From contig JAFECU010000300.1 of the NCBI GenBank assembly GCA_018242005.1, positions 1 to 64,000 of the forward strand: a DNA stretch of 64,000 nt, given 5' to 3'. This document shows, in pieces, positions 1-9,126 of the stretch. Position 1 is the stretch's first letter. Every line of letters starts with the position of its first letter. Made by a program: the position numbers and the translations under genes. The stretch is from Pseudomonadota bacterium (lineage in GTDB: Bacteria; Pseudomonadota; Gammaproteobacteria; Burkholderiales; Burkholderiaceae_C). Below the pieces are notes generated by a model. That model was given only the letters and a program-made list of their open reading frames with translations, did no database searches and was not told the origin of the DNA.

Positions 1-84
1 ATGTATGTCTTGCCTGATGGTGACGAACTCCGGGGCCAGGGAGTGCATGCTTTCCAGCAGGGCTTGGGATGTGGGTGCGGGCAT
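1..84 (-). CDS. M20 family amidohydrolase/peptidase, N-terminal fragment
   Basis: Only the first 28 codons lie in the window; the gene runs off the left edge. The readable N-terminus ends in a segment APEFVTIRQDIH, which matches the start of M20-type amidohydrolases (hippurate hydrolase/IAA-amino acid hydrolase family), where an IRRDIHAHPEL-like stretch is typical. Such enzymes are metal-dependent and cleave N-acyl amino acids. It lies downstream of, and on the same strand as, the Liv-type binding protein gene after a 191-base gap, so uptake and hydrolysis of an amide or N-acyl amino acid could be linked; that is inference. No good Shine-Dalgarno sequence is visible close to the ATG, so the start is provisional. 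Confidence 0.6.
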   Translation of the reverse strand, partial: MPAPTSQALLESMHSLAPEFVTIRQDIH

Positions 85-275
85 GGCGTGGCGTGGTGGC
101 TGTGGATCCTGCGTCAGGGTTAGATGCGCAGTCATGCCATCCTAGGGGCTCCCTGTGTCTGCGTAAATCTGCATTTGCGAAACCCGGCGTTACTCGGTGA
201 CAAAGCCCGCCCGAGCCTCACGCTGTCGGCCGCAAACCCTCAGGGTCGGATGAGTTTGGGGTGGGGCGCTGCTCG

Positions 276-1499
276 TTACCCCTGCTTGATGTACTTGCAG
301 CTGCTCTTCGATAGCGGCTTGAACGCCTGGTCGCCCGGTATCGTTGCCATCACCTTGTAGTAGTCCCAGGGGTAGTTCGATTCGGCGGGCTTCTTCACCT
401 GCACCAGGAACATGTCGTGCACCATGCGACCGTCTTCACGCAGTTTGCCGTTCTGCGCGAACATGTCCTTGAGGGGGGTGCGCTGCAGCTGCCGTACCAC
501 GGCCTGCGCGTCGTCGGTGCCCGCGGCCTGTACGGCCTTCAGGTATTGCGTGACGGCTGAATAGTCGCCCGCATGGATCATGGATGGCATCTTCTTCATC
601 TTCCCGAAGAAGCGCCGCGCCCAGGTTCGCGTCTCGTCGTTGCGATCCCAGTAAAAGCCTGTGGTGAACACCATGCCCTGGCCGTACTTGAGGCCCAGCG
701 CGTGGATGTCGTTGATGAACATGATGCTGGGAACGATGGTTTGCTTCTGGGCGATGCCGAACTCGTTGGCCGCCTTGATGGTGTTGACGGTGTCGGACGT
801 GGCGTTGGCCAGCGCAATTACCTGCGCCTTTGAGCTTTGCGCCTGCAGCAGAAAGGACGAGAAATCGCTGGCGTTGAGCGGGTGGTAGGTGCTGCCCACG
901 ATCCTGCCGCCGCCGGCCTGCACAAACTCCGACAGGTTGGCCGCCATGGCCTTGCCGAAGGCGTAGTCCACGCCGAGGATGAACCAGTCCTTCTTGCCCT
1001 GCGCCAGAACGCCGTCGGCGGCGCCCTTGGCCAGCGCGTAGCTATCGTAGGTGTAGTGAATGGCGGTGGGCGCGCAGTGCTCGTTGGTCAGGATGTCGGA
1101 TGCGCCGCCGGTGTTCATCACCAGCTTGCTGCGCTCGCGCGCCAGGTTGTTCACGGCAATGGCCACCGCCGTGTTGTTGAGGTTGATAATCAGGTCCACG
1201 CCATCGCGGTCGAACCAGGTGCGCGCATGGGTGGCGCCCACGTCGGCCTTGTTCTGGTGGTCGGCCCAGACGATCTCGATCTTCTTGCCCAGCACGCTGC
1301 CGCCAAAATCTTCCACGGCCATCCTTGCCGCCTCGACCGAGCCGCGCCCCGCCGTGTCGGCATACAGGCCCGACATGTCCGACAGCACGCCTACGCGCAC
1401 CACGTCGTCGGAAATCTTTTGCGCCTGTGCGCCAAGGCTCGCGCCCAGGCCAGAGGCCAGCAGGAACGAGAGGATGAGCGGGTGGTGGCGGTGCAGCAT
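276..1499 (-). CDS. Liv-type ABC transporter substrate-binding protein
   Basis: A 407-residue periplasmic binding protein of the branched-chain amino acid/urea/amide type (Peripla_BP_6, type I fold). The first ~27 residues are a signal peptide ending near AQAQ; the mature part begins with VRVGVLSDMSGLYAD, the usual opening of LivK-like proteins. An ATG 102 bases further upstream is in frame, but the start at 1499 is chosen because AGGAGG lies seven bases before it and the signal peptide starts there. No permease or ATPase genes are adjacent, so it is either an orphan receptor or serves a transporter encoded elsewhere. It is divergent from the acyl-CoA operon beginning at 1728, which suggests a shared regulatory region. 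The ligand cannot be told from the sequence. Confidence 0.9.
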   Translation of the reverse strand: MLHRHHPLILSFLLASGLGASLGAQAQKISDDVVRVGVLSDMSGLYADTAGRGSVEAARMAVEDFGGSVLGKKIEIVWADHQNKADVGATHARTWFDRDGVDLIINLNNTAVAIAVNNLARERSKLVMNTGGASDILTNEHCAPTAIHYTYDSYALAKGAADGVLAQGKKDWFILGVDYAFGKAMAANLSEFVQAGGGRIVGSTYHPLNASDFSSFLLQAQSSKAQVIALANATSDTVNTIKAANEFGIAQKQTIVPSIMFINDIHALGLKYGQGMVFTTGFYWDRNDETRTWARRFFGKMKKMPSMIHAGDYSAVTQYLKAVQAAGTDDAQAVVRQLQRTPLKDMFAQNGKLREDGRMVHDMFLVQVKKPAESNYPWDYYKVMATIPGDQAFKPLSKSSCKYIKQG

Positions 1500-1655
1500 G
1501 TTGCCTCCTGTTGTCGATGGGTTGCTTGCAACGCCGCATGCTAGAGACGGGCGGCCGGGCGCTGCTATGTGATTGCCAAACAAGGTGTTCGGCTGTGCCA
1601 AAGCCGGGTTATCCCGCGCCAGGGCGCGCTGCAGCGGCGCCGCGAAAGCCGCCCT

Positions 1656-1674
1656 TTCAAATTGCCGAATTGAA
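1656..1674. promoter_or_regulatory. Possible LysR-type operator upstream of the acyl-CoA operon
   Basis: The stretch TTCAAATTGCCGAATTGAA is an imperfect dyad in the divergent region between the binding-protein gene and the DUF35 gene. Its core CTTTCAAATTGCC (from 1654) nearly recurs at 6257-6269 upstream of the CoA-transferase, next to a LysR gene. Operator function is inferred from symmetry and recurrence only. Confidence 0.35.
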
Positions 1675-1727
1675 GCGCGCCGCCACTGCGGGCATGCTCG
1701 GGGCGACAGTATTCATTCCAGCACCCC

Positions 1728-2111
1728 ATGCACCTGAGCGCCCAAACCCATTTCCAGGCCGAGCTCGACGCCGGCCGCTTCTGCATACAGCAGTGCTCCG
1801 CCTGCCAGCAGCATGTATTCACCCCGCGTGAGCTGTGCCCGCATTGCGGCGCAGGCAGCCTGCGCTGGGTGCGCGCCGGCGGGCTGGGAACGGTCTATTC
1901 CACGAGCACCATCGCGCGCAAGCAGGACGCAGGCGGCAACTACAACGTGGCGCTGATCGACCTCGACGAGGGCGTGCGCATGATGAGCCGCGTCGACGGC
2001 CTGGCGCCCGAGGCCGTGACCATCGGCCTGCGCGTGCAGGCCCATGTGGGCCAGAAGGACGGGCGCGGCCTGGTGCTGTTCACGCCCGCAGTGCAGGGAG
2101 GTGCCGCATGA
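1728..2111 (+). CDS. DUF35 Zn-ribbon/OB-fold protein, partner of thiolase-like protein
   Basis: A 127-residue protein with a rubredoxin-like zinc ribbon (Cys23, Cys26, Cys37, Cys40 in a CxxC-x10-CxxC arrangement) followed by an OB-fold, the two-part DUF35 architecture (DUF35_N plus OB_aCoA_assoc). Members of this family bind acyl-CoA and act with thiolase superfamily proteins; in steroid degradation the DUF35 part of ChsH2 is needed by the aldolase Ltp2. The next gene is such a thiolase-like protein and its ATG overlaps this stop codon (ATGA), so the two are translationally coupled and probably form a complex. It is the first gene of a run continuing to 5048. Confidence 0.88.
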   Translation: MHLSAQTHFQAELDAGRFCIQQCSACQQHVFTPRELCPHCGAGSLRWVRAGGLGTVYSTSTIARKQDAGGNYNVALIDLDEGVRMMSRVDGLAPEAVTIGLRVQAHVGQKDGRGLVLFTPAVQGGAA

Positions 2112-3316
2112 GCCGCATTCCCCAATCCCATCTGGACGCGGCCGCCGTGAACCGCGGCTTGCGTGGCCGCGTGGCCATTGCCGGCGCCGCCACCTATGGC
2201 TGTGGCGAGGCGCCCGGCATGGACGACATGACCCTGCTCGTGCGCGCCGCGCAGGCCGCGGTGACGGACGCGGGCCTCACCATGCAGGACATCGACGGCC
2301 TGGCCACCTGCAGCGTCAACGCCAGCATGTGGCCCATGCCGGTGATCGAGCATCTGGGCATCAATCCGACCTATGTGGACGGCACCATGATCGGTGGCTC
2401 GAGCTTCATCGCCCACCTGCTGCCGGCGATACGCGCGCTCGAGGCCGGGCAGTGCAAGGCCGTGCTGGTGTGCTATGGCAGCGCGCAGCGCTCGGCCACC
2501 TTCGGGCGCAAGGAAAGCATTGCCGCGCGGCGCTTTCTCGACCCGCTGCCCTATGAGTCTCCGTACGAGCCGGTGCTGCCCGTCACCGCCTACGCGCTGG
2601 CTGCCGCGCGCCACATGCACGAATTCGGCACCACGCGCGCGCAGCTGGCCGAGGTGGCCGTGGCCGCACGCGCCTGGGCGCAGCTAAACCCCGAGGCCTT
2701 CATGCGCGACCCGCTGACCATAGAGGACGTGCTCTCGGCCCGGCCCATCGCCAGCCCGCTCACCGTGCGCGACTGCTGCCTGGTGACGGATGGCGGCGGC
2801 GCCGTCGTGCTCACGCGCGCCGAACGCGCACGCGACCTGCCCCGGCCCCCGGTCTATGTGCTGGGCAACGCCACCGCGATCTGGAACCGCCAGATCTCCT
2901 GCATGCCCGACCTGACCACGACGGCCGCCGCGCAGTCGGGCGCCCAGGCCTTCGCCATGGCGGGCCTCGCGGCCGCTGACATGGACATGGCCCAGGTGTA
3001 CGACGCCTTCACCATCAACGCCCTCCTGTTCCTGGAGGACCTGGGCTTCTGCAGGAAGGGCGAGGGCGGGGCCTTCGTGCAGGGCGGCGGCATCGCCCCG
3101 GGCGGGCGCCTCGCGGTCAACACCAATGGCGGCGGCCTGTCCTGCGTGCACCCGGGCATGTATGGCATCTTTGCGCTCATCGAGGCCGTGCGCCAGCTGC
3201 GCGGCGAGGCCGGCGCACGCCAGCTCAAGCGCCACCACACGGCCGTGGTGCATGGCAACGGCGGCACGCTGTCGAGCCAGTCCACGGCGATTCTGGGTAC
3301 GGCCGAAACCCTTTGA
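2108..3316 (+). CDS. Thiolase-like (Ltp2/SCP-x type) protein lacking the catalytic cysteine
   Basis: A 402-residue thiolase superfamily protein; the start at 2108 overlaps the DUF35 stop by four bases. It is not a normal thiolase: where the nucleophilic Cys of NRxCxSG is expected (about residues 96-100) it has GGSSF, and the C-terminal catalytic Cys motif is replaced by GNGGTLSSQS. It keeps a YDAF motif (Tyr298) and HPGMYG (Tyr352). Ltp2-type proteins likewise lack the cysteines, rely on tyrosines, and perform retro-aldol cleavage of beta-hydroxyacyl-CoA with a DUF35 partner. I therefore infer a carbon-carbon lyase rather than an acetyltransferase. A plain lipid-transfer or acyl-CoA-binding role is the alternative. 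Confidence 0.8.
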   Translation: MSRIPQSHLDAAAVNRGLRGRVAIAGAATYGCGEAPGMDDMTLLVRAAQAAVTDAGLTMQDIDGLATCSVNASMWPMPVIEHLGINPTYVDGTMIGGSSFIAHLLPAIRALEAGQCKAVLVCYGSAQRSATFGRKESIAARRFLDPLPYESPYEPVLPVTAYALAAARHMHEFGTTRAQLAEVAVAARAWAQLNPEAFMRDPLTIEDVLSARPIASPLTVRDCCLVTDGGGAVVLTRAERARDLPRPPVYVLGNATAIWNRQISCMPDLTTTAAAQSGAQAFAMAGLAAADMDMAQVYDAFTINALLFLEDLGFCRKGEGGAFVQGGGIAPGGRLAVNTNGGGLSCVHPGMYGIFALIEAVRQLRGEAGARQLKRHHTAVVHGNGGTLSSQSTAILGTAETL

Positions 3317-3353
3317 CGGCGATATTGTTTTCAGCAATCCTGACCATGCAGGC

Positions 3354-3425
3354 CGTCATCCTGGCGAATGCCGGGATCCAGTCGCTGGGCGAGGCGCGTG
3401 GATTCCGGCCTGCGCCGGAATGACG
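3354..3425. repeat. Long inverted-repeat element, diverged copy
   Basis: About 72 bases between the thiolase-like and acyl-CoA dehydrogenase genes begin with CGTCATCC..GGGATCCA and end with TGGATTCC..GGAATGACG, forming an imperfect long hairpin. It belongs to the same family as the elements at 5122-5208 and 31976-32062. Because it sits inside an operon it may affect mRNA stability or expression of the downstream genes. Confidence 0.8.
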
Positions 3426-3471
3426 TGGTCTGGCCGGGCGCCTCAAGCTCAATATCGAAGGAGACAAAGAC

Positions 3472-4629
3472 ATGATCCGCGACCCTGAAATTCTGGAGGC
3501 CCTGCTCGACAGCGTGCGCCGCTTCGTGCGCGAGCGCCTGGTGCCCGCAGAGAACGAGGTGGCCGAGACTGACGAGATCCCCTCGTCAATAGTGCAGGAG
3601 ATGCGCGAGCTCGGTCTGTTCGGCATGACCATCCCCGAGAAGTTCGGCGGCCTGGAGCTGACCATGGAGGAGGAATGCCGCGTGCTGCTGGAGCTGTGCC
3701 AGACCGCGCCAGCCTTCCGCTCGGTGATCGGCACCACGGTGGGCATTGGCTCGCAGGGCATTCTGATCGACGGCACGCCAGAGCAGCAGGCCCAGTGGCT
3801 GCCCAGGCTCGCCACGGGCGAGGTCATCGCCTCGTTTGCGCTCACCGAGCCCGAGGCCGGCTCCGACGCGGCGTCGCTGCGCACCACGGCCATCAGGGAG
3901 GGCGACCATTACGTCGTCAACGGAACCAAGCGCTTCATCACCAACGCGCCGCATGCCGGCATGTTCACGCTGATGGCGCGCACCAACCCCGCCAACAAGG
4001 GGGCGGGTGGCGTGTCGTCCTTCATCGTCGACGCCAAGTCGCCGGGCATCAGCTTCGGCAAGTACGACGTCAAGATGGGGCAGAAGGGCGCGCACACCTG
4101 CGACGTGATCTTCGACAACGTGCGCGTGCCCGCGGCCAACCTGATCGGACTCAAGGAAGGCAAGGGCTTCAAGACCGCGATGAAGGTGCTGGAGAAGGGC
4201 CGCATCCACATTGCTGCCGTGGCCGTGGGCGTGGCCAAACGCATGCTGCGCGACGCGCTGCAGTATTCGCTAGAGCGCAAGCAGTTCGGCCAGCCGATCT
4301 GCGAGTTCCAGCTGGTGCAGGCCATGCTGGCCGACAGCCAGGCCGAGCTCTACGCGGCCGAGTGCATGACGCTGGACGCCGCGCGACGGCGCGACGACGG
4401 CCTGCCCGTGTCCACCGAGGCGTCCTGCGCCAAGATGTTCGCCACCGAGATGTGCGGCCGCGTGGCCGACCGCGCGGTGCAGATCCTGGGCGGCGCGGGC
4501 TACATGGCCGAATACGGCATCGAGCGCTTCTATCGCGACGTGCGGCTGTTTCGCCTGTACGAGGGCACGACGCAGATCCAGCAGATCATCATCGCGCGCA
4601 ACATGGTGCGCGAGGCGCGTGACGCATGA
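3472..4629 (+). CDS. Acyl-CoA dehydrogenase
   Basis: A 385-residue FAD-dependent acyl-CoA dehydrogenase, full length for the family. It introduces a 2,3-double bond in an acyl-CoA and passes electrons to ETF. Visible features are the FAD/substrate loop FALTEPEAGSDAASL near residue 125, the helical C-terminal domain with RKQFGQPICEFQ, the QILGGAGYMAEYGIERFYRD motif, and LYEGTTQIQ near residue 365, whose Glu is the catalytic base position of short/medium-chain enzymes. An AAGGAGA ribosome site precedes the ATG. Its stop overlaps the thioesterase start (ATGA). The operon context suggests it desaturates the substrate of the DUF35/thiolase-like pair; the chain type is unknown. Confidence 0.93.
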   Translation: MIRDPEILEALLDSVRRFVRERLVPAENEVAETDEIPSSIVQEMRELGLFGMTIPEKFGGLELTMEEECRVLLELCQTAPAFRSVIGTTVGIGSQGILIDGTPEQQAQWLPRLATGEVIASFALTEPEAGSDAASLRTTAIREGDHYVVNGTKRFITNAPHAGMFTLMARTNPANKGAGGVSSFIVDAKSPGISFGKYDVKMGQKGAHTCDVIFDNVRVPAANLIGLKEGKGFKTAMKVLEKGRIHIAAVAVGVAKRMLRDALQYSLERKQFGQPICEFQLVQAMLADSQAELYAAECMTLDAARRRDDGLPVSTEASCAKMFATEMCGRVADRAVQILGGAGYMAEYGIERFYRDVRLFRLYEGTTQIQQIIIARNMVREARDA

Positions 4630-5048
4630 GCGAAGCCGAATTGCCCCCGGAGCGCAGCGCCTTCATGCGCCTGATCGGCGCGGCCCAGGTGCCGGCCCCC
4701 GAAGGCAAGGTGTGGGTGCGCCTGCCCGAGCTGCGCCCCGAGCTGCTCAACCAGCTGCCCGCGGCGCATGGCGGCGTGGTCATGGCGCTGCTCGACTCCG
4801 TCATGTCGCGCGCCTGCGCGCTGCAGCCCGGCGCGCCCTCGCAGACCGCCGTGACGGTGGAGATGAGCAGCCGCTTTCACCGTCCCGCGCGCGGCGCGCT
4901 GCTGGCCGAGGGCTGGGTGGTGCACGCCAGCCGCAGCCTATGCAGCTGCGCGGCCGAGCTGCGCGACGCGCAGGGCCAGGTGGTGGCCACGGCCAGCGGC
5001 ACGTTCAAGTACTGGCTGGCGCCCACGAGCTGGAATTCGCGCGAGTGA
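4626..5048 (+). CDS. PaaI-family hotdog thioesterase
   Basis: A 140-residue single hotdog-fold protein of the PaaI/4HBT type. The helix-containing segment AAHGGVVMALLDSVMSRAC carries the HGG and downstream Asp typical of the active site, followed by the beta strands ending in VATASGTFKYW. Such enzymes hydrolyse stray or end-product acyl-CoAs. It is the last gene of the 1728-5048 run and starts within the stop codon of the acyl-CoA dehydrogenase gene. A long inverted repeat follows it. Confidence 0.85.
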   Translation: MSEAELPPERSAFMRLIGAAQVPAPEGKVWVRLPELRPELLNQLPAAHGGVVMALLDSVMSRACALQPGAPSQTAVTVEMSSRFHRPARGALLAEGWVVHASRSLCSCAAELRDAQGQVVATASGTFKYWLAPTSWNSRE

Positions 5049-5121
5049 GGGCGGGTGTCGGTGCCGGATCTGATGGGGTTGGGAAGGCTTGTGCGTTGAT
5101 CCGCTGCGCCCACGTATGGCT

Positions 5122-5208
5122 CGTCATCCCCGCGAAGGCGGGGATCCACGGACGTGAGGATTCGCCGCGCTGGTTCGCTCCTGGATCCCCGCCTTCGCGG
5201 GGATGACG
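5122..5208. repeat. Long inverted-repeat element, intact copy
   Basis: Two perfectly complementary 27-base arms (5122-5148 beginning CGTCATCCCCGCGAAGGCGG; 5182-5208 ending GGGGATGACG) enclose a 33-base spacer. The arms are themselves internally symmetrical (CCCCGCgaaGGCGGGG). It lies between the convergent thioesterase and LysR genes, where it could also act as a transcription barrier. It is the reference copy for the diverged elements at 3354-3425 and 31976-32062. Confidence 0.92.
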
Positions 5209-5308
5209 GCGGGCTGGCAGAGGTGGGCCCACCGAAATAGGCATTTGAGGGTTCAATCCGGCTGCAGCACTTATGTACAAAGCGCCAAAAGCTACGATTG
5301 TAGGAGCG

Positions 5309-6232
5309 TTACACCAGTTGTAGCCGCCCCTGTGCATCGTCCACCAGCAGCTGCACCAGCTCCTGCGCGAAGCTGGGCAGGGCCTCCAGGCTGCGCACGC
5401 AGATCTGCATCTCGCGCACCGACCAGGCGTCGGCCAGCGGCACGAGGGCGATGTCCATGGCCCTGGCGTGGCGGCTGGCGGCGGATTCGGGCAGCACGCC
5501 CACGCCGACACCGGCCTCGATCATGCGGCAGGCGGTCTCGAAGTTGCCCACCTGTATGCGCTGCTTGATCGGGCGGTGCAGCTGGTCGCTGGCCTGGCGC
5601 AGAAAGGTGTGGATGGCGGTCGATTCCTGCAGGCCCACGTATTCGAGCTCCAGCGTGTCGGCAAAGGCGATCTGCATCTGGCCGGCCAGCGCATGGCCCT
5701 GTGGCACCACCAGCACCAGGCGGTCGCGCCGGTAGGGCAGGGTTTCGAGGTTCTCGGTGCGCACCAGGCCGGCGACGATGCCGATGTCGGTCTGCCCCTC
5801 GGTCACGGCGCGCACGATGTCGTGCGAGGGGCGCTCGCGCAGGTCTATGTTCACGTCGGGGTTGGCGCGCAGGAAATGGCGCAGCACCGGCGGCAGGAAT
5901 TCGCCCAGCGACGTGGTGTTGGCAAACACGCGCACATGGCCCTTGATGCCGCGCACGTACTCCTGCATGTCGCCGCGCAGATGCTCGATCTGGCCCAGCA
6001 CCATGCGCGCATGGCTCACGAAGGCCTGGCCCGGCGGCGTCAGCGTCACGCCCTGGCTGGTGCGGTAGAGCAGCTTGGTGCCTATGCTCTCCTCCAGGTT
6101 CTTGATGCGCGTGCTGGCGGCGGGCAGGGAGATGAAGGACAGCTCGGCGCCGCGCGTCATGCTGTTGGCGTCGGCGATGTGCACCATGAGGCGCAGGTCC
6201 ACAAGATCGAAATGCATGGCCATGGCGGGCAT
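5309..6232 (-). CDS. LysR-family transcriptional regulator
   Basis: A 307-residue LysR regulator with an N-terminal winged helix (DLVDLRLMVHIADANSMTRG, then LSFISLPAASTRIKNLEES) and a C-terminal type II periplasmic-binding-like effector domain from about residue 95. It is divergent from the class III CoA-transferase at 6331, the usual layout for a regulator and its target. In-frame ATGs at 6223 and 6217 are alternative starts; none has a strong ribosome site. The inducer is unknown. A sequence shared by the intergenic region here and the region upstream of 1728 suggests it may also control the acyl-CoA operon. Confidence 0.92.
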   Translation of the reverse strand: MPAMAMHFDLVDLRLMVHIADANSMTRGAELSFISLPAASTRIKNLEESIGTKLLYRTSQGVTLTPPGQAFVSHARMVLGQIEHLRGDMQEYVRGIKGHVRVFANTTSLGEFLPPVLRHFLRANPDVNIDLRERPSHDIVRAVTEGQTDIGIVAGLVRTENLETLPYRRDRLVLVVPQGHALAGQMQIAFADTLELEYVGLQESTAIHTFLRQASDQLHRPIKQRIQVGNFETACRMIEAGVGVGVLPESAASRHARAMDIALVPLADAWSVREMQICVRSLEALPSFAQELVQLLVDDAQGRLQLV

Positions 6233-6236
6233 TGTA

Positions 6237-6261
6237 GAAAGCGCGGCAAATGCCGGCTTTC
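6237..6261. promoter_or_regulatory. Inverted repeat between LysR gene and CoA-transferase gene
   Basis: Arms GAAAGCGCGGCA and TGCCGGCTTTC are complementary except for one extra base and lie just upstream of the LysR start. The sequence CTTTCAAATTTCC continues from the right arm (6257-6269) and nearly matches 1654-1666. It is a candidate LysR binding site by position and symmetry. Confidence 0.45.
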
Positions 6262-6330
6262 AAATTTCCAAACCCGGCGCTTCGGCGTGCGCGTACGATG
6301 CGCCGGTCCCATCGATACCTTCCCGCACCC

Positions 6331-7602
6331 ATGACAGCAACCAACTCCTCGCCCACCACCGGCGCCCTGAGCCACCTGCGCGTGCTCGACCTCTCGCGCG
6401 TGCTCGCCGGCCCCTGGTGCACCCAGAACCTGGCCGACCTGGGAGCCGACGTGATCAAGATCGAAAAGCCCGGCGACGGTGACGACACGCGCCACTGGGG
6501 CCCTCCGTTCTTCCCCGACGCCGATGGCAAGCCGACGGAGCACGCCTGCTACTACGCCGCCTGCAACCGCAACAAGCGCTCCGTGACCGTGGACATGGCC
6601 ACGCCCGAGGGACAGGAGTTGATCCGCGAGCTGGCCAAGCAGAGCGACGTGGTGGTGGAGAACTTCAAGACCGGGGGCCTGGCGCGCTACGGCCTCGACT
6701 ACGCTTCCCTGAGCGCGCTGAACCCGCGCCTGATCTACTGCTCGGTCACGGGCTTCGGCCATACCGGGCCGTATGCGCCGCGCGCCGGCTACGACCTGCT
6801 CATCCAGGCCATGAGCGGCCTCATGAGCATCACCGGCCATGCCGATGGCGAGCCCGGCGGCGGCCCCATGCGCGTGGGTGTGGCCGTGATCGACCTGTTC
6901 ACCGGCATGTACGCCACCACGGCCATCCTGGGCGCGCTCGAGGCACGCCACCAGACGGGCCGCGGCCAGCACATCGACATGGCGCTGCTGGACGTGGCCA
7001 TGGCCGTGCTGGCCAACCAGGGCGCGGGTTTTCTCAACGCCGGCAACATCCCCAAACGCCAGGGCAACACCCACCCCAGCGTCGTGCCCTACCAGGACTT
7101 TCCCACGCAGGACGGCAACATGCTGCTGGCCATAGGCAACGACGGCCAGTTCGCGCGCTTTTGCGAGGCCGCGAGCGTGGACTGGGCGAGCGACGAGCGC
7201 TTCACGCAGAACGCCGGCCGCGTGATCCACCGTGCCACGCTCATCCCCATGATGGCCGCGCTCACGCGCACGCGCACCACGGCCGAATGGATACGGCTGC
7301 TGGAGGACAAGGCCGTGCCCTGCGGCCCCATCAACCACATTGGCCAGGCCTTCGACGACGAACAGGTGCGCTCGCGCGGCCTGCGCGTGGAGCAGAATCG
7401 CTACCCCGACGGCGCCATGCCGCCCGGCGAGACCATCAACCGCGTGGTGACCACGGCCAGCCCGCTGCGCCTGTCGGGCACCCCGGCCACGCTGCGCCAC
7501 GCCCCGCCGGCCCTGGGCCAGCACACCGACGAGGTGCTGCGCGAACGCCTGGGGCTCGATGCCGCGCGCCTGCAGGAGCTGCGCGCCAAGGGCGTGCTCT
7601 GA
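6331..7602 (+). CDS. Class III (CaiB/BaiF) CoA-transferase
   Basis: A 423-residue CoA-transferase of family III, which moves CoA between an acyl-CoA donor and a carboxylic acid through an aspartyl-CoA intermediate. The N-terminal LRVLDLSRVLAGPWCTQNLADLGADVIKIEKP-type region is diagnostic, as is DIALLDVAMAVLANQG near residue 220; the catalytic Asp is expected near residue 175 (DLLIQAMSG). The ATG at 6331 is chosen because homology begins there; in-frame upstream ATGs add basic residues unlike the family, and no clear ribosome site favours any of them. It probably activates the acid degraded by the neighbouring acyl-CoA enzymes, under the divergent LysR regulator. Confidence 0.9.
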   Translation: MTATNSSPTTGALSHLRVLDLSRVLAGPWCTQNLADLGADVIKIEKPGDGDDTRHWGPPFFPDADGKPTEHACYYAACNRNKRSVTVDMATPEGQELIRELAKQSDVVVENFKTGGLARYGLDYASLSALNPRLIYCSVTGFGHTGPYAPRAGYDLLIQAMSGLMSITGHADGEPGGGPMRVGVAVIDLFTGMYATTAILGALEARHQTGRGQHIDMALLDVAMAVLANQGAGFLNAGNIPKRQGNTHPSVVPYQDFPTQDGNMLLAIGNDGQFARFCEAASVDWASDERFTQNAGRVIHRATLIPMMAALTRTRTTAEWIRLLEDKAVPCGPINHIGQAFDDEQVRSRGLRVEQNRYPDGAMPPGETINRVVTTASPLRLSGTPATLRHAPPALGQHTDEVLRERLGLDAARLQELRAKGVL

Positions 7603-7606
7603 AACG

Positions 7607-7628
7607 AAAAAGCGGCCCTCGGGCCGCT
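7607..7628 (-). terminator. Rho-independent terminator of the glutamate dehydrogenase gene
   Basis: AGCGGCCC-TC-GGGCCGCT is a perfect eight-base-pair stem. Read on the minus strand it is followed by TTTTTCG, directly after the gene ending at 7656. It also lies just behind the plus-strand CoA-transferase stop and may stop both. Confidence 0.85.
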
Positions 7629-7655
7629 CCTTGATGCTGCGCGGTATGCGCCGTA

Positions 7656-8948
<1,293 letters not shown>

Positions 8949-8982
8949 GGATTGTCCTCGTGAAACAAATCAAGAGACCGAA

Positions 8983-9030
8983 CTGTATGCCTGTGCCCGC
9001 GCGCTGTCCAACACGTATCTGTATGCCTGT
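8983..9030. repeat. Direct repeat CTGTATGCCTGT upstream of glutamate dehydrogenase
   Basis: The 12-mer CTGTATGCCTGT occurs at 8983-8994 and again at 9019-9030, and the second copy runs into a small dyad GCCTG-TAATG-CAGGC. Both lie in the divergent region between the glutamate dehydrogenase and PACE genes, so they may be protein-binding sites. Confidence 0.5.
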
Positions 9031-9126
9031 AATGCAGGCCGCGCATAAACCCTGTGGCTGTCCCAGGCAATATCGCCAAGGCCCGGGCCGGGCAGGGTGT
9101 GCCACCCCCGCCTATACTGCCGCGCC

